From NCBI GenBank assembly GCA_907163375.1, contig CAJQUW010001797.1, positions 124,001-188,000 on the forward strand: DNA of 64,000 bases. The letters are read 5' to 3'. A program made the translations under genes and the position numbers. The notes under the pieces were generated by a model that made no database searches, was not told where the DNA came from, and worked only from the letters and a program-made list of their open reading frames with translations. Positions 48,675 through 58,051 of this stretch are shown here, piece after piece. Numbering within the stretch: position 1 is the first letter of the stretch; each line of letters starts with the position of its first letter. Source of the DNA: Prostheceraeus crozeri. Lineage: Eukaryota; Platyhelminthes; Polycladida; Euryleptidae.

Positions 48675-49450
48675 TGACTTTTTCATGAAGACTTCCATTG
48701 TAAAACGTATCATGAAATTCCCCTGATAATCAGCTTGATTTCCGCTTAGTTAGGATGCTCATTAGTAAATCTTCATTCATTTTGATATCCAACTTGTTGC
48801 ATACTACTTACGTATAGGAGTCATCTCGGCAGTATATACATGTATATAAATTGGCAAAATTTTGACATTTTTTAGAACTGCTCAAATAATTTTTTGGACC
48901 ACGGGAACGTAATCTCCGCAAGAAACTGAATCTTTCATATAAAAATTTTCACTGTATACAGATACTTTTTGAGTCGACACTCTACCTATATATCCATACT
49001 CTATGACCTGAGTTATGTCGAAATTCAATTTACTCTCATGCATTGCAATAGTGTCGCACATCAAGGTGCCATACATCATTCGATATCTTGTATTCTTAGC
49101 TTTCAAATATGCCATGATAAACTTGTATCCGCTTTTGTATTTACTGAGCAGTGCTCAAAATATGAAAATCACTCAATTTACAAATCGCAAGTTTTCAATA
49201 AGAAAGCATGTGAGAATGTTAATGAATTAGGCACAAGGTGACATCGAAATCAGTGAACTAGGAAAGAAATAAGGACATTGTAAAGTTGTCACAAAATCAT
49301 CACTCTACAGACTGAAAACGTCATTTTCTTACAAAAATATTAATATTTGCAATCTTCAGAATCCTTGCGATGTTAGGTGTAAGAATATACAAGTTTTATT
49401 CAAATAGGGTTAACAACAAAGGTCTGTCACAGTACATAAAATATCTAAAG
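48675..49450. other. No gene recognised
   Basis: Non-coding AT-rich sequence. Confidence 0.4.
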
Positions 49451-49454
49451 AGAA

Positions 49455-49646
49455 TGGCAACTATTATGTCAATACAAGACACCAACACCTTTGATTCCCC
49501 GACCGCACTCGCTCAACCTGGAGTGGCCTAGTGAAGAAGGTGCCAGCTCGTCTCCACCGCGGACTTTGGTTCGATTCCTAGGTCGGGCGAGTGCGGTCGG
49601 GGAATCAAGGGTGTTTGTTGGTGTCTTGTATTGACATAATAGCTGC
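49455..49646. mobile_element. Foldback element with internal Pol III promoter
   Basis: Arms 49455-49512 and 49587-49646 are near-perfect inverted repeats. The 74 bp loop holds an A-box-like TGGCCTAGTGA (49524-49534) and a consensus B box GGTTCGATTCC (49568-49578), 33 bp apart, the tRNA arrangement. It is probably tRNA-derived. Confidence 0.7.
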
Positions 49647-49649
49647 CAG

Positions 49650-50058
49650 TTCGCTTTCAAACTTTTTCAGCACTTTTCTCATAACCTCCAAAGTACACAA
49701 GCACCATGCAAAGTCAGCAAAAATTCAAGGCAAAACTCAAGTCGATCAAGTGTGCAGCTAAATGGTGGTGCACAAGCAATAAGTCAGGATATCTTCTTTC
49801 TCTCGCCTCACCGGCGTGAGTACACAAGTGTTCTCACTGAAAACGTGAGATTTGTAAATAAAGTAATCTTCTTATTTCGACCTCTGTTCAGCAAAAGAAA
49901 AACAGAATCTTGGAATGCAAGCTCTCGAATGGTGTGTGATACGATTTGAAGTCATGATAATCGATTGAATTTTAGATCAGTACTAATAATTAAATGGGAA
50001 GTTTCTGTCATATTTTTCTGTTCTGAAATCTGTCGACGTTATTATGGCACTGCGTTGT
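49650..50058. other. No gene recognised
   Basis: Non-coding sequence. Confidence 0.4.
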
Positions 50059-50066
50059 ATTTGAAG

Positions 50067-50756
50067 CAGGGATGCAGAGTCGGAGTCAGAGTCCGGACTC
50101 CGGCCTATAGCTAGACGTGAAATATAATACAACAAATTATTTATCCTCGTACATAACTGTCACTGACTTGATGTCAACTTTCTCCGTCAAACAAAAGTAC
50201 AGAAACAGCAGTACATGCAAAGCTTGTAATAGTTGAGGGAATGAACCATGATAGTGGAAAAATGATTGTCTTTTCACTCGGTGATTTAATAGAGAAGACA
50301 AGCCTTCCTAGCCTCGATCACACCTACGCACCAAAGGTCACATCAGAGACAAAAGTAAAATATTACTTTGTTGGATAACATAACCTCCTACCCTCGCGTT
50401 AATCTAGTGTGATGGCTCCTCCAAAGCGCATAATATAATCGAAAGTGTAATCATACTTTTTGGAGAAGGATGGGGGATTTTCCTGCCTGGTAGAGACTGG
50501 AGAAAACCGTGTGCAGCACACATCAACAAGATGGGAGGAGCCGAGTTGTATGCATCCAACTTAAAGCGACATTTGACAAACCTTCATCGAAAATGATCGA
50601 TAATTGATACAGCAATGATCCCTAAAAATAGGTTCAGGTAAGCCTATAATAATCTATCATGTAGGTTACCAGGTTCTCAAAAGACTAGGCTGTATGTACT
50701 TGCCACCCGGAGTCGGAGTCGGAGTCCTATCAAATTGATAGGACTTCAACTCCATG
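50067..50756 (+). mobile_element. hAT non-autonomous element with perfect 8-bp duplication
   Basis: It starts CAGGGATGCAGAGTCGGAGT and ends CAACTCCATG, flanked by ATTTGAAG on both sides (50059-50066 and 50757-50764). It is the inverse of the 24731 family. A region at about 50545-50597 reads ASNLKRHLTNLHRK, the His half of a BED zinc finger, a relic of the parent transposase. Confidence 0.8.
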
Positions 50757-50967
50757 ATTTGAAGGACTCACATACACGAAGGCTATGAGAATCGATTAAA
50801 TTTCGACACAATTTGAGTGATCCGCTCTGGAATCAGAGGAACCATAAAATCTTCTCCTCAAGGCGCATATTCCCCAAATGTCGATTGCCATCAGCGAGAG
50901 TTCAGATGCATCCTACACTATCGAGCATCATTTGTCAACTTTGGATGATCTGTGTACATCAGTTACT

Positions 50968-50970
<3 letters not shown>

Positions 50971-51046
<76 letters not shown>
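50971..51046. repeat. (AG)n microsatellite
   Basis: About 38 uninterrupted AG units. Confidence 0.95.
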
Positions 51047-51048
<2 letters not shown>

Positions 51049-51049
51049 C

Positions 51050-51535
51050 TGTCAACAATGTTTTGCGTTGCAGTTGACTCTCCCAATACATCTAATTCCA
51101 TTAATTCAAATATGATAGTAAGCCAAACTGTGATATGGTGCAGTCATAAACAGGTGGCGGCAATATGACGATATCGCTTCAAGTAAATTGCAATTTCTCC
51201 ATATCTGAATGGCAACTATGAAGGACTCCTAAATTTAACTCGAACAACTTCCTGCAATTTTAGTCATCACCATCAAACCACTGTCTTCTGTTCATTCAGT
51301 GGTTTATCTATTTATTGTAAATGCTAGGCAAGTCTCTATGCATACAATATTCTTCATACATACACTTATTCAATTTGTTTCATTAGAATTCTTGAATTTT
51401 TCCAATTTATAATGATGACAATTAAGAAACGCATTGATTTTCAACATGAGTCAATAAATTCTTTTATGATCTGCTATATCCTACAGACATCAGTAGTAAG
51501 TAAAACTCCACTTCTGGATAGCGCAAGATGGCCGC
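51050..51535. other. No gene recognised
   Basis: AT-rich spacer before the satellite. Confidence 0.4.
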
Positions 51536-53330
51536 CATCGCTGACGTCCCCCCCCCTCTGGAACGGCAGAGTGTCGTGGTCGGCCGCCGTGGTGCTTCGG
51601 GTCTGAGTCCCCCCCCCTCTGGAACGATAGAGTGTCGTGGTGGACTTGGGCGACCGCCAGGATTAGTCTTGAGGCTATAGTGTGTGACGTTTTTGGTGCA
51701 ATCTGCTGAATGTTGGGTTGTAAAATGGGTTGTTTCGAGTGGAAGGAGTGGTCGGATGAGAAAACGGAGGTCGGATTCGTATTCAGCGTGAAATTCTGCA
51801 TCGGTAGGGTGAGTTTCAAGGCAATCGGTGAGAAAAAATTTTCAACATTTTTCGAAAAACGACAGAGTTAGAATTTGGGACGTTTTGGTGTGTAGCGTCA
51901 AAAACGAAGCATCGGATGAGAAAACGGAGGTCAGATTCGGATTCAGCGTGAAATTCTGCATCGGTAGGGTGAGTTTCAAGTCAATCGGAGAGAAAAAATT
52001 TTCGGCTGACGTCCCCCCCCCTGGACAGCTTGCTTCGATTTTGGCTTCCAGTGGACGGATTTTGTCGTGCGATAGCTCGTTTGAAAGCTAAGAGTGAGAC
52101 AAATTCAGTGAAAGAATCGGCTTGTTCCTATCTGTCTTCGTTCAAAAGTTAGAGTGGTTACAAGATTTTAGGTCGGAGCTCGCTTACCTGAAAAAATCCT
52201 AAGTGTCAGAGTGACTTTGTATGGGTAAAATTTTGAAAATTTTCCAAAGTGTGGAATTTCGACCTGGGACCGTCACCAAAACATTTTTCATCAAATTTCA
52301 CTGACCTCCCCCCCCCTTCTGGACAGCTAGCTTCGATCTTGGCTTCTAGTGGACGGATTTTGTCGTGCAATAGCTCGTTTGAAAGCTAAGAGTGAGACAA
52401 ATTCAGTGAAAGAATCGGCTTGTTCCTATCTGTCTTCGTTCAAAAGTTAGAGCGGTTACAAGATTTTAGGTCGGAGCTCGCTTACCTGAAAAAATCCTAA
52501 GTGTCAGAGTGACTTTGTATGGGTAAAATTTTGAAAATTTTCCAAAGTGTGGAATTTCGACCTGGGACCGTCACCAAAACATTTTTCATCAAATTTCACT
52601 GACGTCCCCCCCCCTCTGGACAGCTAGCTTCGATTTTGGCTTCTAGTGGACGGATTTTGTCGTGCAATAGCTCGTTTGAAAGCTAAGAGTGAGACAAATT
52701 CAGTGAAAGAATCGGCTTGTTCCTATCTGTCTTCGTTCAAAAGTTAGAGCGGTTACAAGATTTTAGGTCGGATCTCGCTCACCTGAAAAAATCCTAAGTG
52801 TCAGAGTGACTTTGTATGGGTAAAATTTTGAAAATTTTCCAAAGTGTGGAATTTCGACCTGGGACCGTCACCAAAACATTTTTCATCAAATTTCACTGAC
52901 CTCCCCCCCCTCTGGACAGCTAGCTTCGATCTTGGCTTCTAGTGGACGGATTTTGTCGTGCAATAGCTCGTTTGAAAGCTAAGAGTGAGACAAATTCAGT
53001 GAAAGAATCGGCTTGTTCCTATCTGTCTTCGTTCAAAAGTTAGAGCGGTTACAAGATTTTAGGTCGGAGCTCGCTCACCTGAAAAAATCCTAAGTGTCAG
53101 AGTGGCTTTGTATGGGTAAAATTTTGAAAATTTTCCAAAGTGTGGAATTTCGACCTGGGACCGTCACCAAAACATTTTTCATCAAATTTCTCTGAACGAG
53201 GGGGGGGAGTCAGTGAAATTTGATGAAAAATGTTTTGGTAAAGGTTCCAGGTCGAAATTCGGAAGTTTTAAATTTTTCAAAATTTTCACCACACTGGAGC
53301 TCTCACACTTAGGAATTTTTTCACTTGTGG
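51536..53330. repeat. Satellite array with C-tract boundaries and terminal inversion
   Basis: At least four units of 296-297 bp begin at CTGGACAGCT (52021, 52319, 52616, 52912). A compound head at 51536-52010 contains two 68-bp units and two copies of a block of about 90 bp (51740-51835, 51905-52000). Units are separated by CTGACSTCCCCCCCC-TCTGG. At about 53195-53330 the sequence reverses: 53123-53194 is mirrored by 53210-53287, with a G-run replacing the C-run, forming a large hairpin. No gene lies within. It borders the virus-like block on the left. Confidence 0.85.
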
Positions 53331-53490
53331 CATGTTACATGCACATGTGCTGACGGACCAACTTCCCGTGGTCATATGAGAATGGTTCAGGTGTCATATT
53401 GTAAAGAATGATGAGACGAATCGTTTGCAACAAACCGCATGTCGCTACGATGAATACTTTCGGAGATAGAGCCATTTTAAGTTTTCTTCC
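53331..53490. other. Spacer before the first viral-type promoter
   Basis: Non-coding, about 160 bp. Confidence 0.4.
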
Positions 53491-53495
53491 GAGCA

Positions 53496-53503
53496 TATAT
53501 AAA
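53496..53503 (+). promoter_or_regulatory. TATA box, gene 1
   Basis: TATATAAA, with a potential transcription start about 30 bp downstream and a splice donor (GAG|GTAAGC) at 53545. Confidence 0.65.
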
Positions 53504-54094
53504 CCCCCGACAACGTAAGTCTGATCACTTCATCGAAAGACGAGGTAAGCGACGGTCGTCGCTCTGAGCTCCCGATATCGGGTGTTTCAAAGGACTCTAT
53601 CTTTTGAAGTAGGCAAGCTATCTTCTTACTTCAAAGTTTGTATGATAGAGTTTGATAGTGTCTTTACTACTGATAAAATTTTTTAAAAGTAGTATGAGTA
53701 GTAAAATGCGGAATTTTTTAAAAATTCTTAATTTTCACTTTTTTCAAAGTTTTAACATATAGACTAAGGTTTTCAAGTATCCTGAGTTCAAATATGCTAT
53801 CAGATTTGAAATTCAACTAAGTCTAAGGCAGCTTTGAGGGGTTAGATCCCAGCTACTGATCACTACCTTTGACTCGGCGTTCCTGTTACCACTTCGGGGC
53901 AGTGACAATGATGTCTTCAGCTGTAAAGAGCGGGTATCGGGGAAGATCTCTCACTTCCCTAGTGATCAGTACAAGGCCTTCGGGCTGTTGACGGGATCGA
54001 GTGCCACTCACTACACTCTTTAGGAATATGACTGTACTACATGATTCCAAACTTATACAAATTTCATTATCTTACAGCTAACGATAAATCTAAC

Positions 54095-55273
54095 ATGGCT
54101 AATGACAGGAACCGCAAATACCATATTAAAATGTGCTCATGTGGGCGAGTTAATCGCAGTGCGGACGCCAAAGCTCATGTCAAGAAGGCGGGCACCGGCC
54201 ACATGATTATCTTGAATAGGGTTGCGTGCGTGAAGTGTAGAGTGCTGAAGGGTGATGAGGATGAGGCGCGTTTTTACAGAGTGCATGCTGACTGTAGTGG
54301 TGGTTTAGTGACTGATTTGAGATTTACGCAGTTGATTGTGGAAGAGAGGGAGCGAATGTTGGCGATCGAGCGAGAGGGTAAGGCTGAGAATGTTGTTGAG
54401 AATGTTGTTGAGAATGATGAGTTGGCGAGAGCGGTTGCGTCGTTGGAGGGTGAGATTGAGCGAAAGAGAGTGCTTGAGAGTGATGATGAGGATGATGTGG
54501 ATTTAGATAGGGAGCGTGTGAGGAAGCGTGTGAGGAAGTTGAGCTCTTCGTCATCGGAGGTGTCAAACATCGTCATCACCGACCCCCCGAAGAGCTCATC
54601 TTCCCCAAAAGTGAAGAGTGGTGGGATTCGTGTGCAGTCGGCGAGGTGGTTGAAGGATGAAGAGAAGAGGCATGTTTCGCAGCAGATGGCGCATGATTTG
54701 TTGGTGAATAAGTATGAGAGTTTGAAGAAAGTGAAGGATGAAGTTGTGAAGGAGTTGGATGAGTTAAAAAAGAAGGAACTGAAGTCGAAGGAGGTGGCGG
54801 ATGAAAACATTAGAATGAGGCGTTGTGTGACTGATTTGAAGAATAAGACGCGAGAGTTGGAAGAGAAGAATGATGAGTGTGAGAAGAGGGCGAGTGCTGC
54901 GGAGAGAAGAATGAGAGATGCAGAGGCGAAGTTTGAGGAGATGATGAAGGAGATGAGTGTGTTGAGAGCGAGGAATGTTGAGTTGGAGAGGACTGTGGCT
55001 CGGCGGGGTGATGAGAGGCAGGCGTATGAGAAGTTGGAGCGCATGAGGGATGAGTGGGAACGTGTGAATGAGGATCGTTTGTTTGAGTTTCACATCCCTA
55101 TTCGGGATAATCATTTGGCCGGCGAAGTACTCGTCAATCAAAATCTGGACGAGTCAATAATATGTTACAATGGTCATCCCACGAAAAAGTGTCTCCATGC
55201 CAGCCTACGAATGCGCGGTCACTTACACAAATTCTCGATTCGGAAACGCGCGAGACTACCAAAGGATGACTAA
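54095..55273 (+). CDS. Gene 1: Cys/His N-terminus plus acidic/basic linker and coiled coil, unknown
   Basis: I do not recognise this protein. Starting at the ATG at 54095 it has 392 residues. Residues 14-48 hold a possible zinc site (C14-x-C16, H28, H36, C45-x2-C48). Residues 110-160 are acidic then very basic (RKRVRKL), a likely nuclear signal, with an S-rich run. Residues 205-345 are a heptad-rich K/E coiled coil. I chose 54095 over the ATG at 54041 because a leader intron (53545 to 54077: donor GTAAGC, acceptor TTACAG) would remove the latter. The end is uncertain: a second intron (55278-55338, GTAAGT...TTGCAG) follows the stop, and a coding-like frame at 55170-55277 continues in phase across it. 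It may be a structural or DNA-binding protein. Antisense frames here are shadows. Confidence 0.6.
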   Translation: MANDRNRKYHIKMCSCGRVNRSADAKAHVKKAGTGHMIILNRVACVKCRVLKGDEDEARFYRVHADCSGGLVTDLRFTQLIVEERERMLAIEREGKAENVVENVVENDELARAVASLEGEIERKRVLESDDEDDVDLDRERVRKRVRKLSSSSSEVSNIVITDPPKSSSSPKVKSGGIRVQSARWLKDEEKRHVSQQMAHDLLVNKYESLKKVKDEVVKELDELKKKELKSKEVADENIRMRRCVTDLKNKTRELEEKNDECEKRASAAERRMRDAEAKFEEMMKEMSVLRARNVELERTVARRGDERQAYEKLERMRDEWERVNEDRLFEFHIPIRDNHLAGEVLVNQNLDESIICYNGHPTKKCLHASLRMRGHLHKFSIRKRARLPKDD

Positions 55274-55277
55274 CTTG

Positions 55278-55338
55278 GTAAGTGAAAAAGTAAATAAGAT
55301 AGTATATCCTATTCTAATACATATCATTTTCATTGCAG
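55278..55338 (+). other. Small intron near the end of gene 1
   Basis: Donor TTG|GTAAGT and acceptor CATTGCAG| enclose 61 bases, the size of the polymerase introns. Joining keeps the downstream frame open to TAA inside the stem-loop (55398-55400). Confidence 0.5.
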
Positions 55339-55370
55339 ATCTTTGCCCGCCTTCACCACCCCATCACGTC

Positions 55371-55516
55371 ACTCCCGAGAACGAACCATCGGCTCTCTTA
55401 AGGGCCACCTAGGGGCAAGACATGATAGAACCTCCACGCGGTTTGCCCTGGGCAGTCTTCGGACTGGCGAATACTATCATTAAGTTGAAACTGCTATCAG
55501 TCAACTTGAACGTTGC
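55371..55516 (+). promoter_or_regulatory. Intergenic module, copy 1 (histone-like 3' stem-loop)
   Basis: Begins ACTCCCGAGAACGAACCATC and contains GGCTCT-CTTA-AGGGCC (55391-55406) followed by ACC and, 6-20 bases on, a purine-rich GGGGCAAGACATGATAGAA. This is the order of a replication-dependent histone 3' stem-loop and its downstream element. The second half (TTTGCCCTGGGCAG...ATCATTAAGTTG) precedes the next TATA box. This copy is slightly diverged from copies 2 and 3 (e.g. CACCTAGG for CACCATGG). Confidence 0.6.
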
Positions 55517-55531
55517 GTCGCGTTAGAGGGG

Positions 55532-55539
55532 TATATAAA
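55532..55539 (+). promoter_or_regulatory. TATA box, gene 2
   Basis: TATATAAA, 32 bp before the start codon. Confidence 0.65.
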
Positions 55540-55570
55540 CCACTGCCTCTCATTTCATTTCATTTCAATC

Positions 55571-55837
55571 ATGCAGACGCCGAACAGTCAAGTCAGCTCT
55601 CCTCGCGGACCGCAGTTAAGGCCGCGAAATTTATTTGAGGAGTTTGTCAGGCTAGAGGAGCAAGACAGAGTTTTTAATAATCTTGCTCGGATTGGCAATC
55701 CGATGACAGCAACTGCTGTCAATCCAACGGAATGGCGCTACATTCCACTTTTTAGCCATGTACCAGTTAGTGTGGAAGTCGACAGTGCTACCAAAGAGAG
55801 AGTCAAAGACTCTCTCAGCAGAATTGGTAGGGTGTAA
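55571..55837 (+). CDS. Gene 2: 88-residue protein, unknown
   Basis: I do not recognise it. The protein is basic at the N-terminus (SPRGPQLRPRN), with an amphipathic segment (FEEFVRLEEQDRVFNNL) and a C-terminal S/V-rich part ending in DSLSRIGRV. No signal peptide, membrane segment or zinc motif is visible. The start is supported by a TATA box 32 bp upstream. About 30 bp after its stop the stem-loop of module copy 2 begins, and there is no AATAAA in between. It may be a small virion or regulatory protein. Confidence 0.55.
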   Translation: MQTPNSQVSSPRGPQLRPRNLFEEFVRLEEQDRVFNNLARIGNPMTATAVNPTEWRYIPLFSHVPVSVEVDSATKERVKDSLSRIGRV

Positions 55838-55846
55838 GATGACGTT

Positions 55847-55992
55847 ACTCCCGAGAATGAACCATCGGCTCTCTTAAGGGCCACCATGGGGCAAGACATG
55901 ATAGAACCTCCTCGCGGTTTGCCCTGGGCAGTCTTCGGACTGGCGAATACTATCATTAAGTTGAATCTGCTATCAGTCAACTTGAACATTAT
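55847..55992 (+). promoter_or_regulatory. Intergenic module, copy 2
   Basis: Nearly identical to copy 3 over about 140 bases. Stem-loop GGCTCT-CTTA-AGGGCC at 55867-55882. It is followed at 55993 by a 20-base word also found in the 205-bp repeats. Confidence 0.65.
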
Positions 55993-56055
55993 GCAGTCGA
56001 TTGCTATCCCTGAAGCATTCTGATTCGCTGTTGAGCAATTCATTGTTGAAAACCC

Positions 56056-56063
56056 TATATAAG
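56056..56063 (+). promoter_or_regulatory. TATA box, gene 3
   Basis: TATATAAG, 41 bp before the start codon. Confidence 0.65.
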
Positions 56064-56103
56064 CCAGAAGATTGTAGCGCTTCTCATTCAATTTGAAGTC
56101 ACG

Positions 56104-56358
56104 ATGGAAGCGACATCTACCGACAACATTCCCGTCTTCACCGATGAAGACAATGCCATTCCCGAGTTCGTCATCCTCGACGAGTGGGATGAGGAGGATG
56201 AGAAGAAGGGGAAGATCAAGAGGATCGTTTGGACGGATGAGGTGTGGACTCCAAATACCACCCGCATCCGAAAGGTGCCAGATGCACCAGCACGGCTTAG
56301 GCGGTATAGGGTATACGAGAACCTAACCGTCATACCTATTGACTATTCAAGCCAATAG
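56104..56358 (+). CDS. Gene 3: 84-residue acidic protein, unknown
   Basis: I do not recognise it. The N-terminal half is strongly acidic (FTDEDNAIPEFVILDEWDEEDEKKG) and the middle is basic with a central IKRIVW...VWTPNT segment. A tyrosine/arginine tail (RRYRVYENLTVIPIDY) ends the protein. Acidic small proteins could contact basic partners or act as transcription or packaging factors, but nothing here proves that. It has a TATA box 41 bp upstream, and module copy 3 begins 11 bases after its stop. Confidence 0.55.
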   Translation: MEATSTDNIPVFTDEDNAIPEFVILDEWDEEDEKKGKIKRIVWTDEVWTPNTTRIRKVPDAPARLRRYRVYENLTVIPIDYSSQ

Positions 56359-56368
56359 TCATCTTGTT

Positions 56369-56514
56369 ACTCCCGAGAACGAACCATCGGCTCTCTTAAG
56401 GGCCACCATGGGGCAAGACATGATAGAACCTCCTCGCGGTTTGCCCTGGGCAGTCTTCGGACTGGCGAATACTATCATTAAGTTGAATCTGCTATCAGTC
56501 AACTTGAACGTTGC
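56369..56514 (+). promoter_or_regulatory. Intergenic module, copy 3
   Basis: Stem-loop at 56389-56404, then the same downstream bases as copy 2. No TATA box or open frame follows it on the plus strand. Confidence 0.65.
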
Positions 56515-56851
56515 AAATGAAGTTCGGTGTAATACTTCCTTTCGACGGGCGTTCCTGTAAAGGGCGGCGGTGAAACCCGTAGCTATGTATACCGCAAGGG
56601 ACATTCGGCAATGGTCAATCTTGTTAAACCTCTCTGCGTCATGTTTGCAAGTGATTGCCTCTGTCTCAACGTAGTATGCATTCGCGTCAGGGCGACATTT
56701 AGCCAACTGTCGAAGGTTGCCTAAAACTTTCCATTGCATACGTTATGAGAACCATGAGTTCTACCTGTCTCTATCAATGAGACGAATTGATGAATGGAAT
56801 GAAATGGGAGGACACTCACGCGCCACACGCAACATAACACACTTCTCTCTT
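56515..56851. other. No gene recognised
   Basis: Non-coding sequence between module copy 3 and the tandem duplication. Confidence 0.4.
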
Positions 56852-57261
56852 CCGTAGTCTAACAAGCTCTTTACACATGGATCGCAGTCGATTGCTATCC
56901 CTGTATCAGAAGTGTAAGCTATCTTAATTTATTTGACACTATTTCATCTACCATCATCGTCCATATGAAATGTTTTAAGATTTACAAGTTAGACTAAGCG
57001 TGCTACTATTTCCAAATGAAAAAGTATACATGGTTAAATCATCCACTTAAGCCCATCCGTAGTCTAACAAGCTCTTTACACATGGATCGCAGTCGATTGC
57101 TATCCCTGTATCAGAAGTGTAAGCTATCTTAATTTATTTGACACTATTTCATCTACCATCATCGTCCATATGAAATGTTTTAAGATTTACAAGTTAGACT
57201 AAGCGTGCTACTATTTCCAAATGAAAAAGTATACATGGTTAAATTATTCACTAAAGCCCCA
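56852..57261. repeat. 205-bp tandem duplication
   Basis: Two units starting at 56852 and 57057 are almost identical until about 57240. Each contains the 20-base word also present after module copy 2 (56884 and 57089). Confidence 0.85.
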
Positions 57262-57305
57262 TTCAAGTAAGTCAGTATGAAAGCAAAGATAATACGAAAT
57301 AAAAA

Positions 57306-57311
57306 TTTATT
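57306..57311 (-). terminator. Poly(A) signal overlapping the stop of gene 4
   Basis: AATAAA on the minus strand overlaps the stop codon (57312-57310). Confidence 0.6.
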
Positions 57312-57747
57312 ATGGCATGTATTTCAAAAGGTCTTCATCGTCAATATCGTCCCAGAGTCTGGCTTCACATAGATCACAAAAACAGTTGAGCTGCTTTAAA
57401 CGTTCTTCTGCAGCGTCCCTCACTTTCTCAATGTACGCCCACTCCGCCACGGTTCGCGGTTGGGAGTTAGGGGTGTACCACTCCCATATTTGATGCAAGT
57501 GCGACTTGCTGGTCATCTCCATCACCCCTTCGGCATCATATTGTAAATATTTCCACCGTATGCCTGTTAGGTCGGGCAACTCCTCTTCATCCTCCTCCGA
57601 TAATGATAACTTTCGTATATTGTCGAGATTGTATGTCTTCTCCACCTTCACCTTTCTTGGTGCATTTGGTGTAACGAGCACCTTTGCTGATGTACATGGA
57701 GAGGAGAACTCCAATGCGGTATTTGGTGTTGTTGGAGGACTTGTCAT
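57310..57747 (-). CDS. Gene 4: 145-residue protein, unknown
   Basis: I do not recognise it. The N-terminus is S/T/P-rich (MTSPPTTPNTALEFSSPCTS), then a K-rich segment and an acidic run (LSLSEEDEEELPDL). A well-structured C-terminal half follows with ten or so aromatic residues (IWEWYTP...), CFCDLCEARLWDDI near residues 122-135 (Cys cluster C-x-C-x2-C), and an acidic end. No transmembrane segment. It is transcribed away from the polymerase; the shared region (57748-57860) holds a TATA-like TATACTTAA (minus, 57811-57803) and a CCAAT element. Confidence 0.6.
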   Translation of the reverse strand: MTSPPTTPNTALEFSSPCTSAKVLVTPNAPRKVKVEKTYNLDNIRKLSLSEEDEEELPDLTGIRWKYLQYDAEGVMEMTSKSHLHQIWEWYTPNSQPRTVAEWAYIEKVRDAAEERLKQLNCFCDLCEARLWDDIDDEDLLKYMP

Positions 57748-57900
57748 GTTGTCTTTGAAATGCTGACTTTGAATAATGATAACTTTAACATTTTTCTAAT
57801 TCTTAAGTATACACAAGCAGCCAATCAGAATGAACATCCAATGAATGAAGAGAATGAAAGTATATAAGCAAAGTGACATTCGTGTCATTTCACTCTGTCT
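57748..57900. promoter_or_regulatory. Divergent promoter between gene 4 and the polymerase
   Basis: CCAAT (57831-57835), a minus-strand TATACTTAA (57811-57803) and a plus-strand TATATAA (57861-57867). Confidence 0.6.
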
Positions 57901-58022
57901 TTGAGACGTATAAGTGAAGTGTTCTCTAGCAAATTCTATATTTGAGGCGTACAAGTGAACTGCTCTCTCGTGAATTCCAAATTTGAGACGTATTATTTGA
58001 GTGAAGTCTCTATCTTGTTGAA
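57900..58022 (+). repeat. Three 41-bp units in the polymerase leader
   Basis: TTTGAGACGTATAAGTGAAG-like units start at 57900, 57941 and 57982, exactly 41 bp apart, in the presumed 5' untranslated leader. Confidence 0.8.
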
Positions 58023-58051
58023 GTATCAACCTTAAACTTGATTTCGTTGAA

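Noticed and set aside
50813..51168. Open frames rich in RE repeats
   Set aside because: They are translations of the (AG)n microsatellite.
52009..53196. Possible CRISPR-like array
   Set aside because: Units are about 297 bp direct repeats without short repeat/unique spacer alternation, in a eukaryotic context.
54274..55141. Long minus-strand frames opposite gene 1
   Set aside because: Antisense shadows of the K/E-rich coiled coil (giving S/L/F-rich peptides), with no promoter.
55738..56739. Minus-strand frames 55738-56091 and 56359-56739 sharing a C-terminal sequence
   Set aside because: The shared part is simply the reverse reading of the repeated module; no start or promoter is supported.
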